The notes under the pieces were generated by a model. It was not told the DNA's origin, did not search any database, and saw nothing but the letters and a program-made list of their open reading frames with translations. Below are positions 21,540-33,480 of a stretch of DNA of 64,000 nucleotides, one piece after another (the stretch's first letter is position 1; each line of letters starts with the position of its first letter). The stretch spans positions 26,706,352 through 26,770,351 of the forward strand of contig OZ025257.1 of NCBI GenBank assembly GCA_964019135.1, given 5' to 3'. The stretch comes from Arenicola marina. Lineage: Eukaryota > Annelida > Polychaeta > Arenicolidae. The position numbers were made by a program, and so were the translations under genes.

Positions 21540-23127
21540 GAAGCAGCCGTTAGACCCCTTCCCTCCTCCCCCCCCCCCTCCCCCCACCCCCCCTCCGTCC
21601 CCGCTCCGATTGGAGCCTCACGTCCATGGCGCCCATTCAGACTCCCGACCACCACTTCCGGTTAGGAGTCGAACAGCTTTCCAGGTAGGTTAATGTGGAT
21701 GTGTGTTTGGGTGCTGGTGAAGGCCTGCGGGGGGGGGGGGAGGGTGCGGGTGAAGGGGTGGCGGGGTCAAGGCGATGGATACAGGAGAAGGGCGATTGGC
21801 GGCAGAAGGAGAGAGGTGGGGAGTGTGGAAGGTATCAGTGTGGGTGGGGGGTACATTCGCTCACAATGTATGATAAGTGGGGCCGCCAGCGTAACAACGG
21901 ATATTAGGAATACCAGGTGCACCCATCTTAGACCCAAGCTGCGAGCCTCAGCAATGATTGGACCTGCGCTAGCGCTTTGAACGTCGGGCTGATATCGATA
22001 TACATACTATATATATACACCTTCTGCGAAATATGTATATATATATTTGTTACTTGGTCAGCGAGAAAGGGAATACTCAGCTCAAGGGTACCCAGGGGTA
22101 ACTGGGTTATATCAGTGCGGATAAGGACTCTTTTATTTAACGCATTGGGCCTCATGTAACATGCATAACATGATGTATCTATTACACATACATGCATAAT
22201 TATGTACCGCACTGACCAAAACACATCAGGTAGGGTTTCGGACATGGTGGAGGTAAAGGCTCCCTGCCATAATGGGAGCCTCAACGTTACCCCGACACGC
22301 ATCCATAAGCCACTTCGTCACTACAGGGATTCTAACCCTGGACCGCCGCCAACAGTAGCAACAATATCATTCATGATTTTGTCATTTTCGCTTAAAATGA
22401 GTTAAATCTTTCTCGAGGGAGCGGAAGGAGGAGAGGAGGGCGGGCATACGGGGCTTTAACACAGTACGTGCGCCGCCCAGCGGAGAAACAGATTAAAGTA
22501 AAAAAATAACCATAATACACCGCTGATCGGCTTAGCAAAGATCCACCTTCCTAGAACTAGTGCTAGAACAGATTGCACGTTTTATCTCATCATTTCTCGA
22601 AATACAATCAATAAGAATTCAACGTCACCGAAACTTATTTGGTCTCCTACAAAAACGCCCCAGTGAATCTCATTTTGCGACCTACAATAAAACGCCACGG
22701 CTCCCAATCTACCGGACTTTATTTCATAGAGTATAATGGTATTAAAGTTAGGTCTTAAAAACTCCGAGGGTCTATATCAAGATTTAAAGATTTCGCAGAA
22801 GATGATTAACTACAGCGGGATGACGAAGAAGCTTAACATACTAGAGACACCCTGACAGCTAATGAAGAAAGATCACCTTCCCCTGAAAGCTGCGCCGTAC
22901 GAACGCGGTTATGTGTAATATCTCAAAGACGTACTGTATCATCCACTGCCACTATAGTGCGGAAGAGCGTTACGACCAAGGTCCTTAGCATCAATGAAAA
23001 CGGAAGTCTGGCAGCTCTTGGACTCCCTTGTGAATGACATAGCTAATACCACTGCGATGCCGTCACAATTTAAGGATGAAAATTATACGCCAACGGTATC
23101 TTTTATGACGAACGATAGGTATTATCT
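21540..23127. other. Non-coding; one possible decayed SINE at 22200-22350
   Basis: On the minus strand CCAGGGTTAGAATCCCTG at about 22320-22340 resembles a B box, but no clear A box is seen. G-rich runs lie at 21730-21745. Nothing else is supported. Confidence 0.3.
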
Positions 23128-23134
23128 TGTTGAC

Positions 23135-23280
23135 ATTTTGGCCGCATTGTTGCCGCAGTAAAGCCACATTAATGCCACAATAAAGCTACATTAATGCCGC
23201 ATTGTTGCCGCAGTAAAGCCAAATTATTGCCGCAGTTTTTGCCGCAATTCTGCCGCATTATTGCCGCGCTATTGCCGTAG
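23135..23280. repeat. Degenerate minisatellite, ATTGTTGCCGCA-type unit
   Basis: About ten imperfect 10-14 bp units with TTGCCGC or AATGCCAC cores, some joined as a larger unit including AGTAAAGCC. Confidence 0.8.
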
Positions 23281-23282
23281 CA

Positions 23283-23845
23283 TGTAGTTACTATTGACGA
23301 GGCGTATAAATAGTCAGAAATTCTAGAGCCTGTGGGAAAGTGCATACTGACCTTCACCACCCCCTCCATCCCCCCGCCCCACACACACACACCCCAGGTA
23401 CGTTATTCCTGCAGCTGAAACCTATCAGTCCACCATGTAATTATCTTTCTTTCGCAAGGTCACGACACGCGGCCCCACCGCCGACAAAGTCGTTATATAT
23501 AGTCTATATATTTCGTAATTATATAGCGGCCACAAAACTAAACATATGGTGTCCCCATGGCACTAGCAGCTTCTGACGCCGCTCATAAGCATAGTAGGTG
23601 AATAAATCTATTAATAGCTCATGGAATATACGGAAAATATAATTTAATGTGTATCTACCACAAACAAAGGTAAAGGTTGTCCGGGAAGGGGCGACGGGGG
23701 GGGGGACGAGGGAGGACGAGGGGGGACGAGGGGGCACGCGGGAGGCAGGTCTACAAGAGATTATCCAAATGGCCTGATGATGTGCGATATGACCTTGGAG
23801 GGCAAGAAGGAGGCGTTATATTATCGAACAAACCAACCAACCAGT
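23283..23845. other. Non-coding; GGGGGACGAG tandem at 23695-23745
   Basis: Short GGGACGAGG repeats make a small G-rich array. No gene is supported. Confidence 0.4.
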
Positions 23846-23849
23846 CTTC

Positions 23850-24150
23850 CGGGCTGTCTGCCTCCCTATCTCAGATGTTATACAGATCGAAAGGTCGTGG
23901 GTTCGAACCCTGACTCACGCGTCTTGGACAAGCTTCAACCAATCCCAGTTCATTGTCCGGCAGGTGTCGTGACCCGGGTTTAGCGTTCGTGTGCACCAAA
24001 GCGACCCACATTCCCACCCCGGGCATTCATCACCTACATGGCGAAAATGCCGACCTTGGGGTGACCTTGAAATGTTCTTCCACTTGGAACGGCATCCGAC
24101 ACATTTCCGGACCTGATTCCGCCTCAGGCATCAAAACCATCTGATCCGTT
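23850..24150 (+). mobile_element. tRNA-derived SINE, third family, sharing the family 1 body
   Basis: The head includes CCTATCTCAGATGTTATA (A-box area) and AGGTCGTGGGTTCGAACCC (B box). The body TTCATTGTCC...TTTAGCGTTCGTGTGCACCAAAGCGAC aligns with TTCATCGTCC...TTAGCCCTTAGTGTGCACAAAAGCGGC of family 1 at about 70 percent. The head differs, so two SINE families share one central domain. The right end is uncertain. Confidence 0.65.
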
Positions 24151-24179
24151 ATCGATATCCAGGTAGGGAAAGCGGAAAA

Positions 24180-24222
24180 AGGAGGGGGTGGGGGTGGGGG
24201 TGGGGGAGGGGAGAGGGGTGAA
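24180..24222 (+). other. Strong G-quadruplex-type tract
   Basis: Six or more runs of four or five G separated by single T or A bases. Such tracts fold into G-quadruplexes in vitro; any role here is unknown. Confidence 0.7.
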
Positions 24223-24330
24223 TGGGGGATAGCAATACACCGGCCATGGCCTTGGCGGAAGAAGATCAAGGCTCTTCAGGCCCGAAAGTTCCACCGACAT
24301 GCCAGAAACAGCTGGCATTCTCGGCCAGTG

Positions 24331-24515
24331 ATATGAAATGAAATCAATCGGTGTTTTGGGCCGCTTTAGTGCACACAATGTCTGAATCAGGCCAAGGAGT
24401 CCTCCGGAGTCAATGAAGGGGTGAAAGGGTGACACATGCCCCAGGTGAGGCGCTCGGGCTCGGATTGGAACCCGTGACCTATTGCCGGATAGAGAGACGC
24501 GCCCCGCCAGGTCTA
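24331..24515 (-). mobile_element. tRNA-derived SINE, family 1, copy 2
   Basis: Minus-strand copy with a B-box region CACGGGTTCCAATCC, a CTTCATTGACTCC body and a tail reading CCAAAACACCGATTGATTTC. The A-box end is decayed. Confidence 0.7.
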
Positions 24516-24965
24516 GGGGCCGTATTCATTATCCTCTCTTAAGTTACGCACGAAAAGTGCGTTTTCGTCTTAGCCTCAAATGCTCCTTGTGGAGGTGCTC
24601 ATGATTAGGAAATCTGCTTCAATATAATGTTAGCACTTTCTTAATTCAGAAAATCCACTTCTTATAGTTTTGTATAGCATGTTTTTTCCGAGCTATGCGT
24701 TGGCTCCGAGAGTCCCATACATTGATGTGTCACGGTGGGTTCGTAGGAAGAAGGTGCGTGTGAATTAGATAATAGGGAAAATCTTTAGGCCAAGTGCATC
24801 AAGGTGTAATTTACGGGTGGAGTCGGGTGACAGGGCATATCGACAGGTCTCCCGGGGAGGGGGGTGGGCAAGTGGAGGGAATGTGGGTGAGGGGTGTTAG
24901 AAAATAGCCAAATAGAGATAAATTAGACAGGTGTCAGTAAGAACAGAAACAGCAGGACATATACA
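24516..24965. other. Non-coding; possible MITE-like remnant
   Basis: Starts with GGGGCCGTATTCATTATCCTC, similar to 19007-19042. No paired terminus was found. Confidence 0.3.
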
Positions 24966-24967
24966 AG

Positions 24968-25645
24968 TACTGGTTATCAAGGGAGGGAGTCATCAGGGGT
25001 AGTGGTTACCAAGGGAGGGGGTCATCAGGGGTACTGGTTAACAAGGGAGGGGGTCATCAGGGGTACTGGTTAACAAGGAAGAGGGTCATTAGGGGTACTG
25101 GTTAACAAGGAAGGGGGTCATCAGGGGTACTGGTTAACAAGGAAGAGGGTCATCAGGGGTACTGGTTACCAAGGAAGAGGGTCATCAGGGGTACTGGTTA
25201 CCAAGGGAGGGAGTCATCAGGGGTACTGGTTACCAAGGGAGGGGGTCATCAGGGGTACTGGTTAACAAGGAAGAGGGTCATCAGGGGTACTGGTTACCAA
25301 GGGAGGGGGTCATCAGGGGTACTGGTTACCAAAGAAGAGGGTCATCAGGGGTACCGGTTAACAAGGAAGAGGGTCATCAGGGGTACTGATTACCAAGGGA
25401 GGGGGTCATCAGTGGTATTGGTTACCAAGGAAGAGGGTCATCAGGGGTACTGGTTAACAAGGAAGAGGGTCATCAGGGGTACTGGTTACCAAGGGAGGGG
25501 GTCATCAGGGGTACTGGTTAACAAGGAAGAGGGTCATCAGGGGTACTGGTTAGCAAGGGAGGGGGTCATCTGGGGTACTGGTTACCAAGGGAGGGGTCAT
25601 CAGGGGTACTGATTAACAAGGGAGGGGTCATCAGGGGTACTGATC
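24968..25645. repeat. Minisatellite, 32-bp unit, about 21 copies
   Basis: Unit AAGGRAGRGGGTCATCAGGG plus GTACTGGTTAMC. Two main variants (AAGAGG with TTAAC, GAGGGG with TTACC) alternate irregularly, a sign of gene-conversion-like turnover. Strong purine bias on the plus strand. Confidence 0.95.
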
Positions 25646-26090
25646 AGCGGAAAAGCCAATATACACCCGGTTAAGGACCCTGGGGGATACCAGCAATCAG
25701 GGGGACGGACAATCACATGTACCGATGAAAGATGGCCATCATGAGTGCCTCATACCATCAGAGAGGTGACCAAGTACGCGAGATAACCGGGACTGAGATC
25801 ACCCAAGCGTCAACAAGACATCGTCGTAAAAGAAAACTGCGGGCAAAAGTCATGGCTTTTGACGAAATTAGCCCGTCAGACGAAATTGCCAGCGATTTCT
25901 ATCGCAACTTTATGTGCTTCACGCAATGCGCAATCATAGGCAATCGGTGAAATGATATTCAGTTTTTGTGTGGGTGGCCGTTGATGGGTTACCAGGGTTT
26001 GGCGCCATGTACTCCCCTGGGATCGGGCGGGGAATCCCATGGCCGCTCAGATGACTGGCTTGCGGCCATGGTGAAAGCACCGGCCGTGTT
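25646..26090. other. Non-coding, nothing recognised
   Basis: A 72-codon frame at 25732-25950 has no domain. Confidence 0.4.
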
Positions 26091-26094
26091 GTCA

Positions 26095-26490
26095 CCATGG
26101 CCTCAGCGCCGTCTGCGGCGACCAATCCCGAGACCATGGTGACCAATCCTGAGGCCATGGTGACCAATTCTGAGGCCATGGTGACCTGCTGAGGCCATGG
26201 TGACCAATCCTGAGGCCATGGTGACCAATCCTGAGGCCATGGTACCCAATCATGAGGCCATGGCGACCAATCATGACGCCATGGTGACCAATCCTGAGGC
26301 GGGACCAATCCTGAGGCCATTGAGACCAATTCGGAAGCCATTGAGACCGATCCAGAAGACAATGTGGACCAATCTTGAGGCCATGGCGACCAATCCTGAG
26401 GCCATGGTTACCAAACCTGAGGCCATGGTGACCAATCCTGAAGTCATGGTGAGTAATCCTGAGGTCATGGTGACCAGTCCTGAACAGGGT
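26095..26490. repeat. Minisatellite, 21-bp unit, about 18 copies
   Basis: Unit CCTGAGGCCATGGTGACCAAT with variants. The length is a multiple of three, so open frames run through on both strands (MVTNPEA on plus, GLVTMAS on minus); both are artefacts. Confidence 0.95.
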
Positions 26491-27785
26491 GGGTGGGTAG
26501 GGGTTGGGGGGAGGGGGGGGAGGGGTTCCAGGGCTGTGTGCCCGGGGGATTCGTAAATAAGGGTGGTGGGATAGAATTTGTGTTTGTGTGAGGGGGGGAG
26601 GGTCATATGAGAATGGCGGGAGGGGGAGGGCATACAGGAACAGCGAGCGGGGTGGCGGAACATGCGGATACGACTGGTGGGGTTGGGAGTTGGATGAGGT
26701 TAGGACTACTATGGTTCGGGCTATTGCTATAGTTTTCTTGGGCGTGGTTTGGTATTAATCAGTGTCTGCGTGTGTGTGTGCCTGTGTGTGATTGTTTATG
26801 GGGAGGACCTGATATTAGCAGTGGTTCCTTCCCAGTGGTGCCCTCATGCGGCGATGTGTTAAAGCCTACACCCCATCTTCTGGCGAGTCCGTGATCCTGA
26901 TATCCCCCGTTATACAGATCGGACGCCCGGCCCCGATGGCCCGACCAGACTGCTTGTCTGGCCGGCAGGGGGAGCTGCAGTCGTTACTCAGCATCCCCCA
27001 GAGGCCCATCCACCCCTACCCAGGGGGGAATAGGGGAGAGGGGCAGTGCCTGTGAAGGTGGGGGTGGTGGCGGGGCGGGGGGGGGGGTGTAGGGTCAAAG
27101 GTTGGGGAGGGGATGGAGGCAGAAGAAAGGGACCGGGGAGGGGGTGAAGGCAAGGGGATACGTCCATAAGACACGTCGTTAGGGAGCGTAAAGTTCCCGT
27201 TATGATATTGGGCTCCTATGGGTTCCTATGGGCGATGTGATACCGGAAGGACTTCACAAATAAGGATTTTTACCAAATAGCGATCGTGCGCAACATTAAC
27301 TTCGGCTTCGGTTCCGGTGAAATAGTGGGAGGTAAGCGGGAACGATGTAAGCGGAAGTTATCGTGTTGGCTTCTTCAAATGGCGTATATAAATAAACAAA
27401 TGTTTCATGCATACAGAGCAGCGGTGAATCGAGCGGATGACACCCCTCCCACTCACCCATACCGCCCCCAGACATTTTTTAGAGTAACATCTAACTGAGC
27501 AGTAAAGTAAAAAGTAAGCACATATTTACATGCCATCAAATAGCAAGATAATTGTTCACATAAAGTGAGTAGCGTAGCCCCCTCCCCACTCCCGATCCCG
27601 GAAAAAGAGGGAAGAAAGAAACAACTCTTCGACTGTGGGAAACTAACCTTAATATATTCCAAACGCAACGATGTGTGAAATGGGCTGGGAGGGGAGGGGG
27701 AGTGAGGCGTCATATCGATTTTCGCGTCTCCAAACCGAGGAACAAAGTGACGTTTAGATGACAAATTGTATGCTTCCCGGCTTGA
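26491..27785. other. Non-coding; G-rich tracts, short TG run
   Basis: G-rich patches at 26490-26540, 26590-26650 and 27055-27130 and a TG microsatellite near 26767-26790. No gene is supported. Confidence 0.4.
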
Positions 27786-28115
27786 CCTACGTCCGCGAAC
27801 CGCCATTACAGCTCCCGCTTGACCTACATCCGGGCACCGCCATTACAGCTCCCGCTTGACCTACATCCGGGAACGGCATTACAGCTCCCGCTTGACCTAC
27901 ATCCGGGCACCGCCATTACATCTCTCGCTGAACCTACATCAGGGTACTGCCATTACAGCTCTCGCTTGACCTACATCCGGGCACCGCCATTACAGTTCTC
28001 GCTGAACCTACATCAGGTACTGCCATTGCAGCTCTCGCTTGACCTACATCCGGGTACTGTCATTACATCTCTGGCTAGACCTACATCCGGGCACCACCAT
28101 TACAGTTCCCGCTTC
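27786..28115. repeat. Minisatellite, about 37-bp unit, 9 copies
   Basis: Units contain CTTGACCTACATCCGGGCAC followed by CGCCATTACAGCTCTCG. Two subtypes (TTGACC...CCGGG and TGAACC...CAGGG) alternate in the middle, suggesting amplification of a dimer. Confidence 0.9.
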
Positions 28116-28580
28116 TCCCCCTTGTTTTTCCTCAATTCCCTTGCGCACGTGTCTGGGAGATGTACAAAGAAATGGCATAGAACACCATTGTATTCATGTA
28201 TTCCATCGCTTACTAAGAAATCACGATGCAGCTCTGGATGATACACAGGCCTATTAACGCCGTGACGGAATATTATGTTACCCTAAAGGTCAACAGGTGT
28301 CACACAAGACAGTCCTAACAGGCAATAGGTGTAATAATGGATGTAATAAATTATTGATTTCATCGCCTGAATTGGGCGGGACTGTACATAGAAAGGCGTC
28401 GCCCACCGAGGTTTTTTCCACAATATAATGATTGAAAAGGTAATCTGAGCCATCATTAGTAACTACAACGGAAGGAGGCGTCCATGCAAACGCTGAGATG
28501 CCTGATAAAGGGCTTAAAACTGAGACCATTAGCGTCTGGGAACCAATTAAATTCGGCACACGATGAAATACTTATTTTTC
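28116..28580. other. Non-coding flank of the gap
   Basis: No supported feature. Confidence 0.4.
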
Positions 28581-28780
28581 NNNNNNNNNNNNNNNNNNNN
28601 NNNNNNNNNNNNNNNNNNNNNNNNNNNNNNNNNNNNNNNNNNNNNNNNNNNNNNNNNNNNNNNNNNNNNNNNNNNNNNNNNNNNNNNNNNNNNNNNNNNN
28701 NNNNNNNNNNNNNNNNNNNNNNNNNNNNNNNNNNNNNNNNNNNNNNNNNNNNNNNNNNNNNNNNNNNNNNNNNNNNNNNN
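28581..28780. other. Assembly gap, 200 N
   Basis: Exactly 200 undetermined bases, a typical placeholder length, so the true size is unknown. Confidence 0.98.
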
Positions 28781-29369
28781 CTGATCATCCTCCTTCACTC
28801 AGATTTCCGTGGTCTCCTAAAGCTGTGGCCACTTACTGCTGATCCAGGTGCAATTTTACCGTAGTTTAAATAGCATTTATTGCTTGAGGCCCTGGGCTTC
28901 AATACTAGTGCAGCGTTTGGTGATGGTAGGCCTATGTTTACAAACAAAGTTTGTTGACACGAGTCATCATCTTCACATCAAGCGACCGCGAAAAGATGAC
29001 ATTGTCGGAAACTATCGATATAGCGAAACCACTACCACTGCCCCGTTGGATTATAGCCATTTAATGAAATACGAATTGACCGCTCATATTATCGACAAAT
29101 TGAAACTTACCTGGGATTATTCACAAGTTGTTTGTAGGTCCGATATATATATATATATCAATATATTTGCAGATAGATAGGCAGATAGATAGTGTGTGCC
29201 TTGTTATCCAGTAGGGGTGCCAGCCCCCTGTGTATCCGAGTGGTGGGCCGATAACAAGCCGCCCAAGGCCGTCTTTGCCTGAGAGTGACAGAAGCAATCG
29301 GTGCGCATCCGAGGTGCATATCACATGTAAGCTATCTGCAGCGGGCAGACCGTCCCCCGGCAGATCACC
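28781..29369. other. Non-coding; short AT and GATA-like runs at 29140-29190
   Basis: A (TA)n run and repeated AGATAGAT/GCAGATAG units. No gene is supported. Confidence 0.4.
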
Positions 29370-29630
29370 GTGGCCAGGCCATACCAAGCCAGGCCATGCC
29401 AGGCGGGGCCGCGGCCGTGGGAAGGGGGCCAGCGGAGGACAGCGCGGCTCAGTGGAGTAGTTAGCGGGGCTGTGGGCCGGGGAGACCAGGCTGGGCTGGG
29501 CAGGGCCGGGCCTGGCTCGGCAGGACAAGGCTGGGTTGGGCTGGGCTGGGCTGGGCTGGGCTGGGCTGGGTTGGGCTGGGCTGGGCAGGGCTTCGCTGGG
29601 TTGGGCCGAGGGAGCGGGGTAAGCCGCGGT
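29370..29630. repeat. GGGCT pentanucleotide array with decayed flanks
   Basis: GGGCTGGGCTGGGCTGGGTT-type repeats, most regular at 29527-29590. G-rich on plus and likely to form G-quadruplexes. Confidence 0.9.
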
Positions 29631-30334
29631 GGGCCACGGGGGGGGGGGCATCGGCCAGGCTGACGGCGCGGCAAGTCTCTCTACCCAAGTCATAGAGAGC
29701 GGGAGGGGGAGGGGGGGGGGTTGATGGGAACGTGGGGTGATCTACTGAGTGGGGTTGGACGTGAGTGTCGAAGCGGGGGGTTGGCGGGGGCAAGTTGAGA
29801 GGAAAAGAGAGGGGTAGTCAGTCAATCCATAGCCCCTTTTATCAGCGGACCTATATTTCCGTTCTCGGGGTATACCCCTTTCCCCGCACTATAGCTTCAC
29901 CCGTGACCCTCTGCAGGGCATGCATCCCCGGGGCCCGGCAGTGCAGCACCCCGCCCATTGACCCTGCCACCCACACAGCTTGGCATCGCCCCAGGGGGCT
30001 ACAGCCAAGGCATGTGGACAGTGGGAAGAAGATAGCGGAAGGTAGCCACAGGCCCGGAGGCAACTCCTTAGTGAACGGAAATACATACAACCCACCATAG
30101 TGAGGTCACCCCTCAAAGGATACCCATGATTAGAGCGGGTCTTTAGTCTGGCCGTTGGCAGCTAGGCTCAGTTGGTACCCAAGGCACAAACTTGCTCCCC
30201 ACAATCAGGCCTTTCTATACTTGTCGCCGACAGCTGTTTACTTCATCAAGTTTGTCTCGAAGCCGTTTGTCCCAAGGTCAGTCTGGCACAGGCGACAACC
30301 TGTAGAGATTGTAATTACCAACCCCCGAGTTCCC
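29631..30334. other. Non-coding; G-rich start
   Basis: G-runs at 29636-29650 and 29700-29722. No gene is recognised. Confidence 0.4.
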
Positions 30335-30525
30335 CACCGCCACGGCCACTCGACCGCCACGGCCACCCCACCGCCACGGCCACCCCACCGCCACGGCCAC
30401 CCCACCGCCACGGCCACCCCACCGCCACGGCCACCCCACCGCCACGGCCACCCCACCGCCACGGCCACCCCACCGCCACGGCCACCCCACCGCCACGGCC
30501 ACCCGACCGCCACGGCCACCACAAC
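30335..30525. repeat. Minisatellite, 17-bp unit, about 11 copies
   Basis: Unit CCGCCACGGCCACCCCA is nearly invariant. As 17 is not a multiple of three, one open frame passes through all three frames and codes a 17-residue repeat. The homogeneity points to recent amplification. Confidence 0.95.
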
Positions 30526-30574
30526 AACCACACCACAGCCTTGAACTCTCATTCTCATATTTCCACCAGACATA

Positions 30575-30880
30575 AATTCCATGTTTTCAGCCAAGAGTCC
30601 AGACGTAAGTTTCATTTTGTCAGCTAAATGTCCAGACAGTTTTCATCTATTCAGTTAAGACACACTAGAGAAAAAGAATGAAAAAGACCCCGCAATAGTT
30701 CTCATCGAGAGTATTTATCCCATTTGTTCATCTAACAGTAGCGACACAGTTATCAGCATTTCACCCAAGAGTCGCGGCATAATTCTCTTCGTTTTAGCTA
30801 AGGGACCAGAGATAATGCTCATCTTTTCAGCTAAGCATCCAAACATAATTTTCATTCGTTCAGCTAAGAGTCGCGTCATC
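30575..30880. repeat. Decayed minisatellite, about 35-bp unit
   Basis: Five or six units of the type CAGCTAAGNNTCCAGACATA followed by ATTTTCATTTNTT, interrupted at about 30660-30745. Confidence 0.7.
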
Positions 30881-31377
30881 TAAGCCATGGACAGAATAGG
30901 AATTAGCAGCACATAAAGCCCACAGTGTCCAGACAATGGCCGATAAGATAAGTCACGGGCCCTCAGCATTGTTACAGCCATCTAGCTATTGAAGGCTGCA
31001 CATTCATCAATAATATTGACCAATAGGCGGATGAGCAGCCGAGAGCTGCATCACGGAAGCCAGGGAACAAAGGACGCCCTCTACCGGACGGAGATTGCTA
31101 TTCTCTGGTGGCCTCGGCTGAAGGACATCCACAAGATCAGACCGATAACACTGCAGTCGGTTTGTATAACTACACAATGGTTATACGGCAATTGTTTCCT
31201 GGGCGCCGCCCGCCATCTTGTTGTGTCCTTAGCGAGGCAGCGTGGTAATGCCATTGCTCGCTGCGGTCACCACGTCAAACGCGCTCAAGGTCGTTTGAGT
31301 GTCACGTGGGCGCGACCGTCCATATGAGATCCCGCCCGGCACACCACGTGAGAGGCAGAGGACGCTCCAGCTTATGT
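30881..31377. other. Non-coding, nothing recognised
   Basis: A 112-codon frame (30989-31327) has no family features. Confidence 0.4.
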
Positions 31378-31590
31378 ATACATAAATAAATATAAATATA
31401 CATAATTATATATAAATATAAATTTGCATAAATATAAATAAATATAAATTTGCATAAATATATATCAATATAAATTTGCAAATATATATATATATATTAA
31501 AATGTGCATAAATATATATAAATATAAATGTGCACGAAAATGCAATAAATAATATAAATTTGCATAAATATATAAATATATATCCCCACT
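31378..31590. repeat. AT-rich tandem array, AAATTTGCATAAATATA-type unit
   Basis: About seven imperfect 25-35 bp units with ATAAATTTGCATAAATATA cores and (TA)n expansions. The minus-strand frame over it is an artefact. Confidence 0.85.
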
Positions 31591-32452
31591 TGTATACAGG
31601 CCCTTTGGAGCCACGTGGGTGAAGTGGACGGTGGTAGGGCGCACTCAACCTATCATTTCGATTTCTATGATGGAAATTTGATCATGTAGATGGGAAGGAA
31701 AGGCTGCGGAAAGATTGCGAACCGGGTTTGCGATTGAGGTTGGGGCGAATTGCTTTAATCAATGGAGTAATACAATTGATGGCTGGACACCGGACGAACG
31801 TCCGTTCCGGTCTACCCACATCTATTGTACACCTCCCCCCCTCCCCACCCATCCATCGCTATTGTACGCCCCCCCCCCCCCAACTCCCCTACTCCCGCTC
31901 TCTCAACCTTCACGCCGACGATGGCAGGACATGGCAGAAAGGGAAGAAACAGGTATTGCGTTACGTCACGCGGGCTCCAGCTACTAGACGAGACTGAGCT
32001 CTCCCGTGCGGCGTGTCGTCATGACAACTCCCCACAGGTATGGCTCAGCGTGCCCCCCACCCCCGCCCGGGCCCGCACCCTCATCCCCAGCCGCATCCTC
32101 CCCCCCCTTACTCCATCCCGCCCTCATCCCCTGTAACCGGCTTGCGCGGGACACGGGAAACGAGACAAAAAGTTGGACATGTGGAACCATTTGCAGACGT
32201 GACGCTAGGACTTTCCAATCAATCTTTCTGGATTAGCATGAACCGCATGGGAGTGCAGGCTCTTGGGAGGCCATCCCTACCCAGAGCACTACCCCGTCCC
32301 CACCCGCCCGACCGCCCACCCCCGCCTATCCCATCCCACCCTCCATTAGGAAGTTCAGACTTATTGCGTCCAACATAGTGTTGTATAGTGTTATAAGGTA
32401 ACGGTGTCATATATAACGTATTGAGAGCTCTTTACCCATATCCGCCCTGCCT
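31591..32452. other. Non-coding; C-rich patches
   Basis: C-rich tracts at 31828-31900, 32050-32130 and 32280-32345 give proline-rich open frames. No gene is supported. Confidence 0.4.
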
Positions 32453-32751
32453 CAGGAGCGGATCGAAGAATTTGAAAGGAAGGGGGGCGGGTGACTAAAA
32501 ATTTGCTATCGGGGGTGGGTGGGGGTTGGGTGTGGGGGTGACTGACTGTAACCAGGCGACTGGGAGGGGGGGGGGAGTATGACGGGGGTCCACCCATTTT
32601 CATAGGACCGGGGGCTGGGGGGTCTATACCCCAGATGCAGCTTTTATCATTGGCGGGGAGGTCTATCTATGTATGCTCAAATTTCCAAGGGGGAGGGGGC
32701 ACCGGCCTACCCCCCCCCCCCCCACCCCCTCCGCCACTAGATCCGCTCCTG
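32453..32751. mobile_element. Small TIR element (MITE), 299 bp
   Basis: Both ends are CAGGAGCGGATC in inverted orientation (12 bp perfect). Inside lie G-rich left and C-rich right halves, so the plus strand could fold back. Ends of the CAGGRGCGGATCYAG kind occur in many animal non-autonomous DNA transposons (established knowledge; superfamily not assigned). No coding capacity and no clear target-site duplication. Confidence 0.75.
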
Positions 32752-33236
32752 GAATAACTTCACAAAGGCTATTTGCCAAAACCAGGTGGTTAACATGTCG
32801 GACCACGTGGCCGACGTGACGTCATCGGAACCGGAAGTCAGCATAATTTGGTTCACGTGTGTGTCAAATCTTACTTACCTATATTACTGTGGCTGTGACA
32901 TCATGACGTAAAAACGTGAGACGTGTCCGACATAGAAACCTACCTGAGGAAGAGGGCAGGCTTTGCCAAATATAAATTGCCCGTAAAAGCTTTTCAAAAC
33001 TACGGTATGAAGGCGGAAGGCGGGACGGGCTTCACCACTCCTCTGAATCCCCTACTGGCATTCCCATTTAGAATCAACATGACATGACCACTCAGAGGGC
33101 CGCCAGACCTGAGATACTCGCGTGTAATGGAATACCCTGCCTTTAAAGGCGTTTACCCCTCCCGCCTGCCACTGACTCAACCGTACCTACCGTGTTCACC
33201 CCATGCATCTACCGCCTCCAATTGGGTCAAATGGTG
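32752..33236. other. Non-coding, nothing recognised
   Basis: Contains CRE-like GTGACGTCA near 32818 but no gene. Confidence 0.35.
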
Positions 33237-33480
33237 GAGTCTCTCTCTCTTCGTGCCAATCCATCCTCCCACACCACCAGACGGCGACTCTCTCTTCGTG
33301 CCAATCCGCCCTCTCCCACCACCAGACGGCGACTCTCTCTTCGTGCCAATCCGCCCTCTCCCACCACCAGACGGCGACTCTCTCTTCGTGCCAATCCGCC
33401 CTCTCCCACCACCAGACGGCGACTCTCTCTTCGTGCCAATTCGCCCTCTCCCACCACCAGACGGAGATTCTCGCTTCCTC
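33237..33480. repeat. Minisatellite, 45-bp unit x 5
   Basis: Units carry CGACTCTCTCTTCGTGCCAA then TCCGCCCTCTCCCACCACCA. All three plus-strand frames stay open since 45 is a multiple of three. Copies are nearly identical. Confidence 0.95.

Noticed and set aside
20799-21587. 262-codon minus-strand frame with VAVRVSAR repeats
   Set aside because: Explained by the 24-bp array.
24968-25645. CRISPR array
   Set aside because: Units are adjacent with no unique spacers, in eukaryotic sequence; a plain minisatellite.
29121-29693. 190-codon minus frame with QPSPAQPSPAQ repeats
   Set aside because: Encoded by the GGGCT pentanucleotide array and its flanks.
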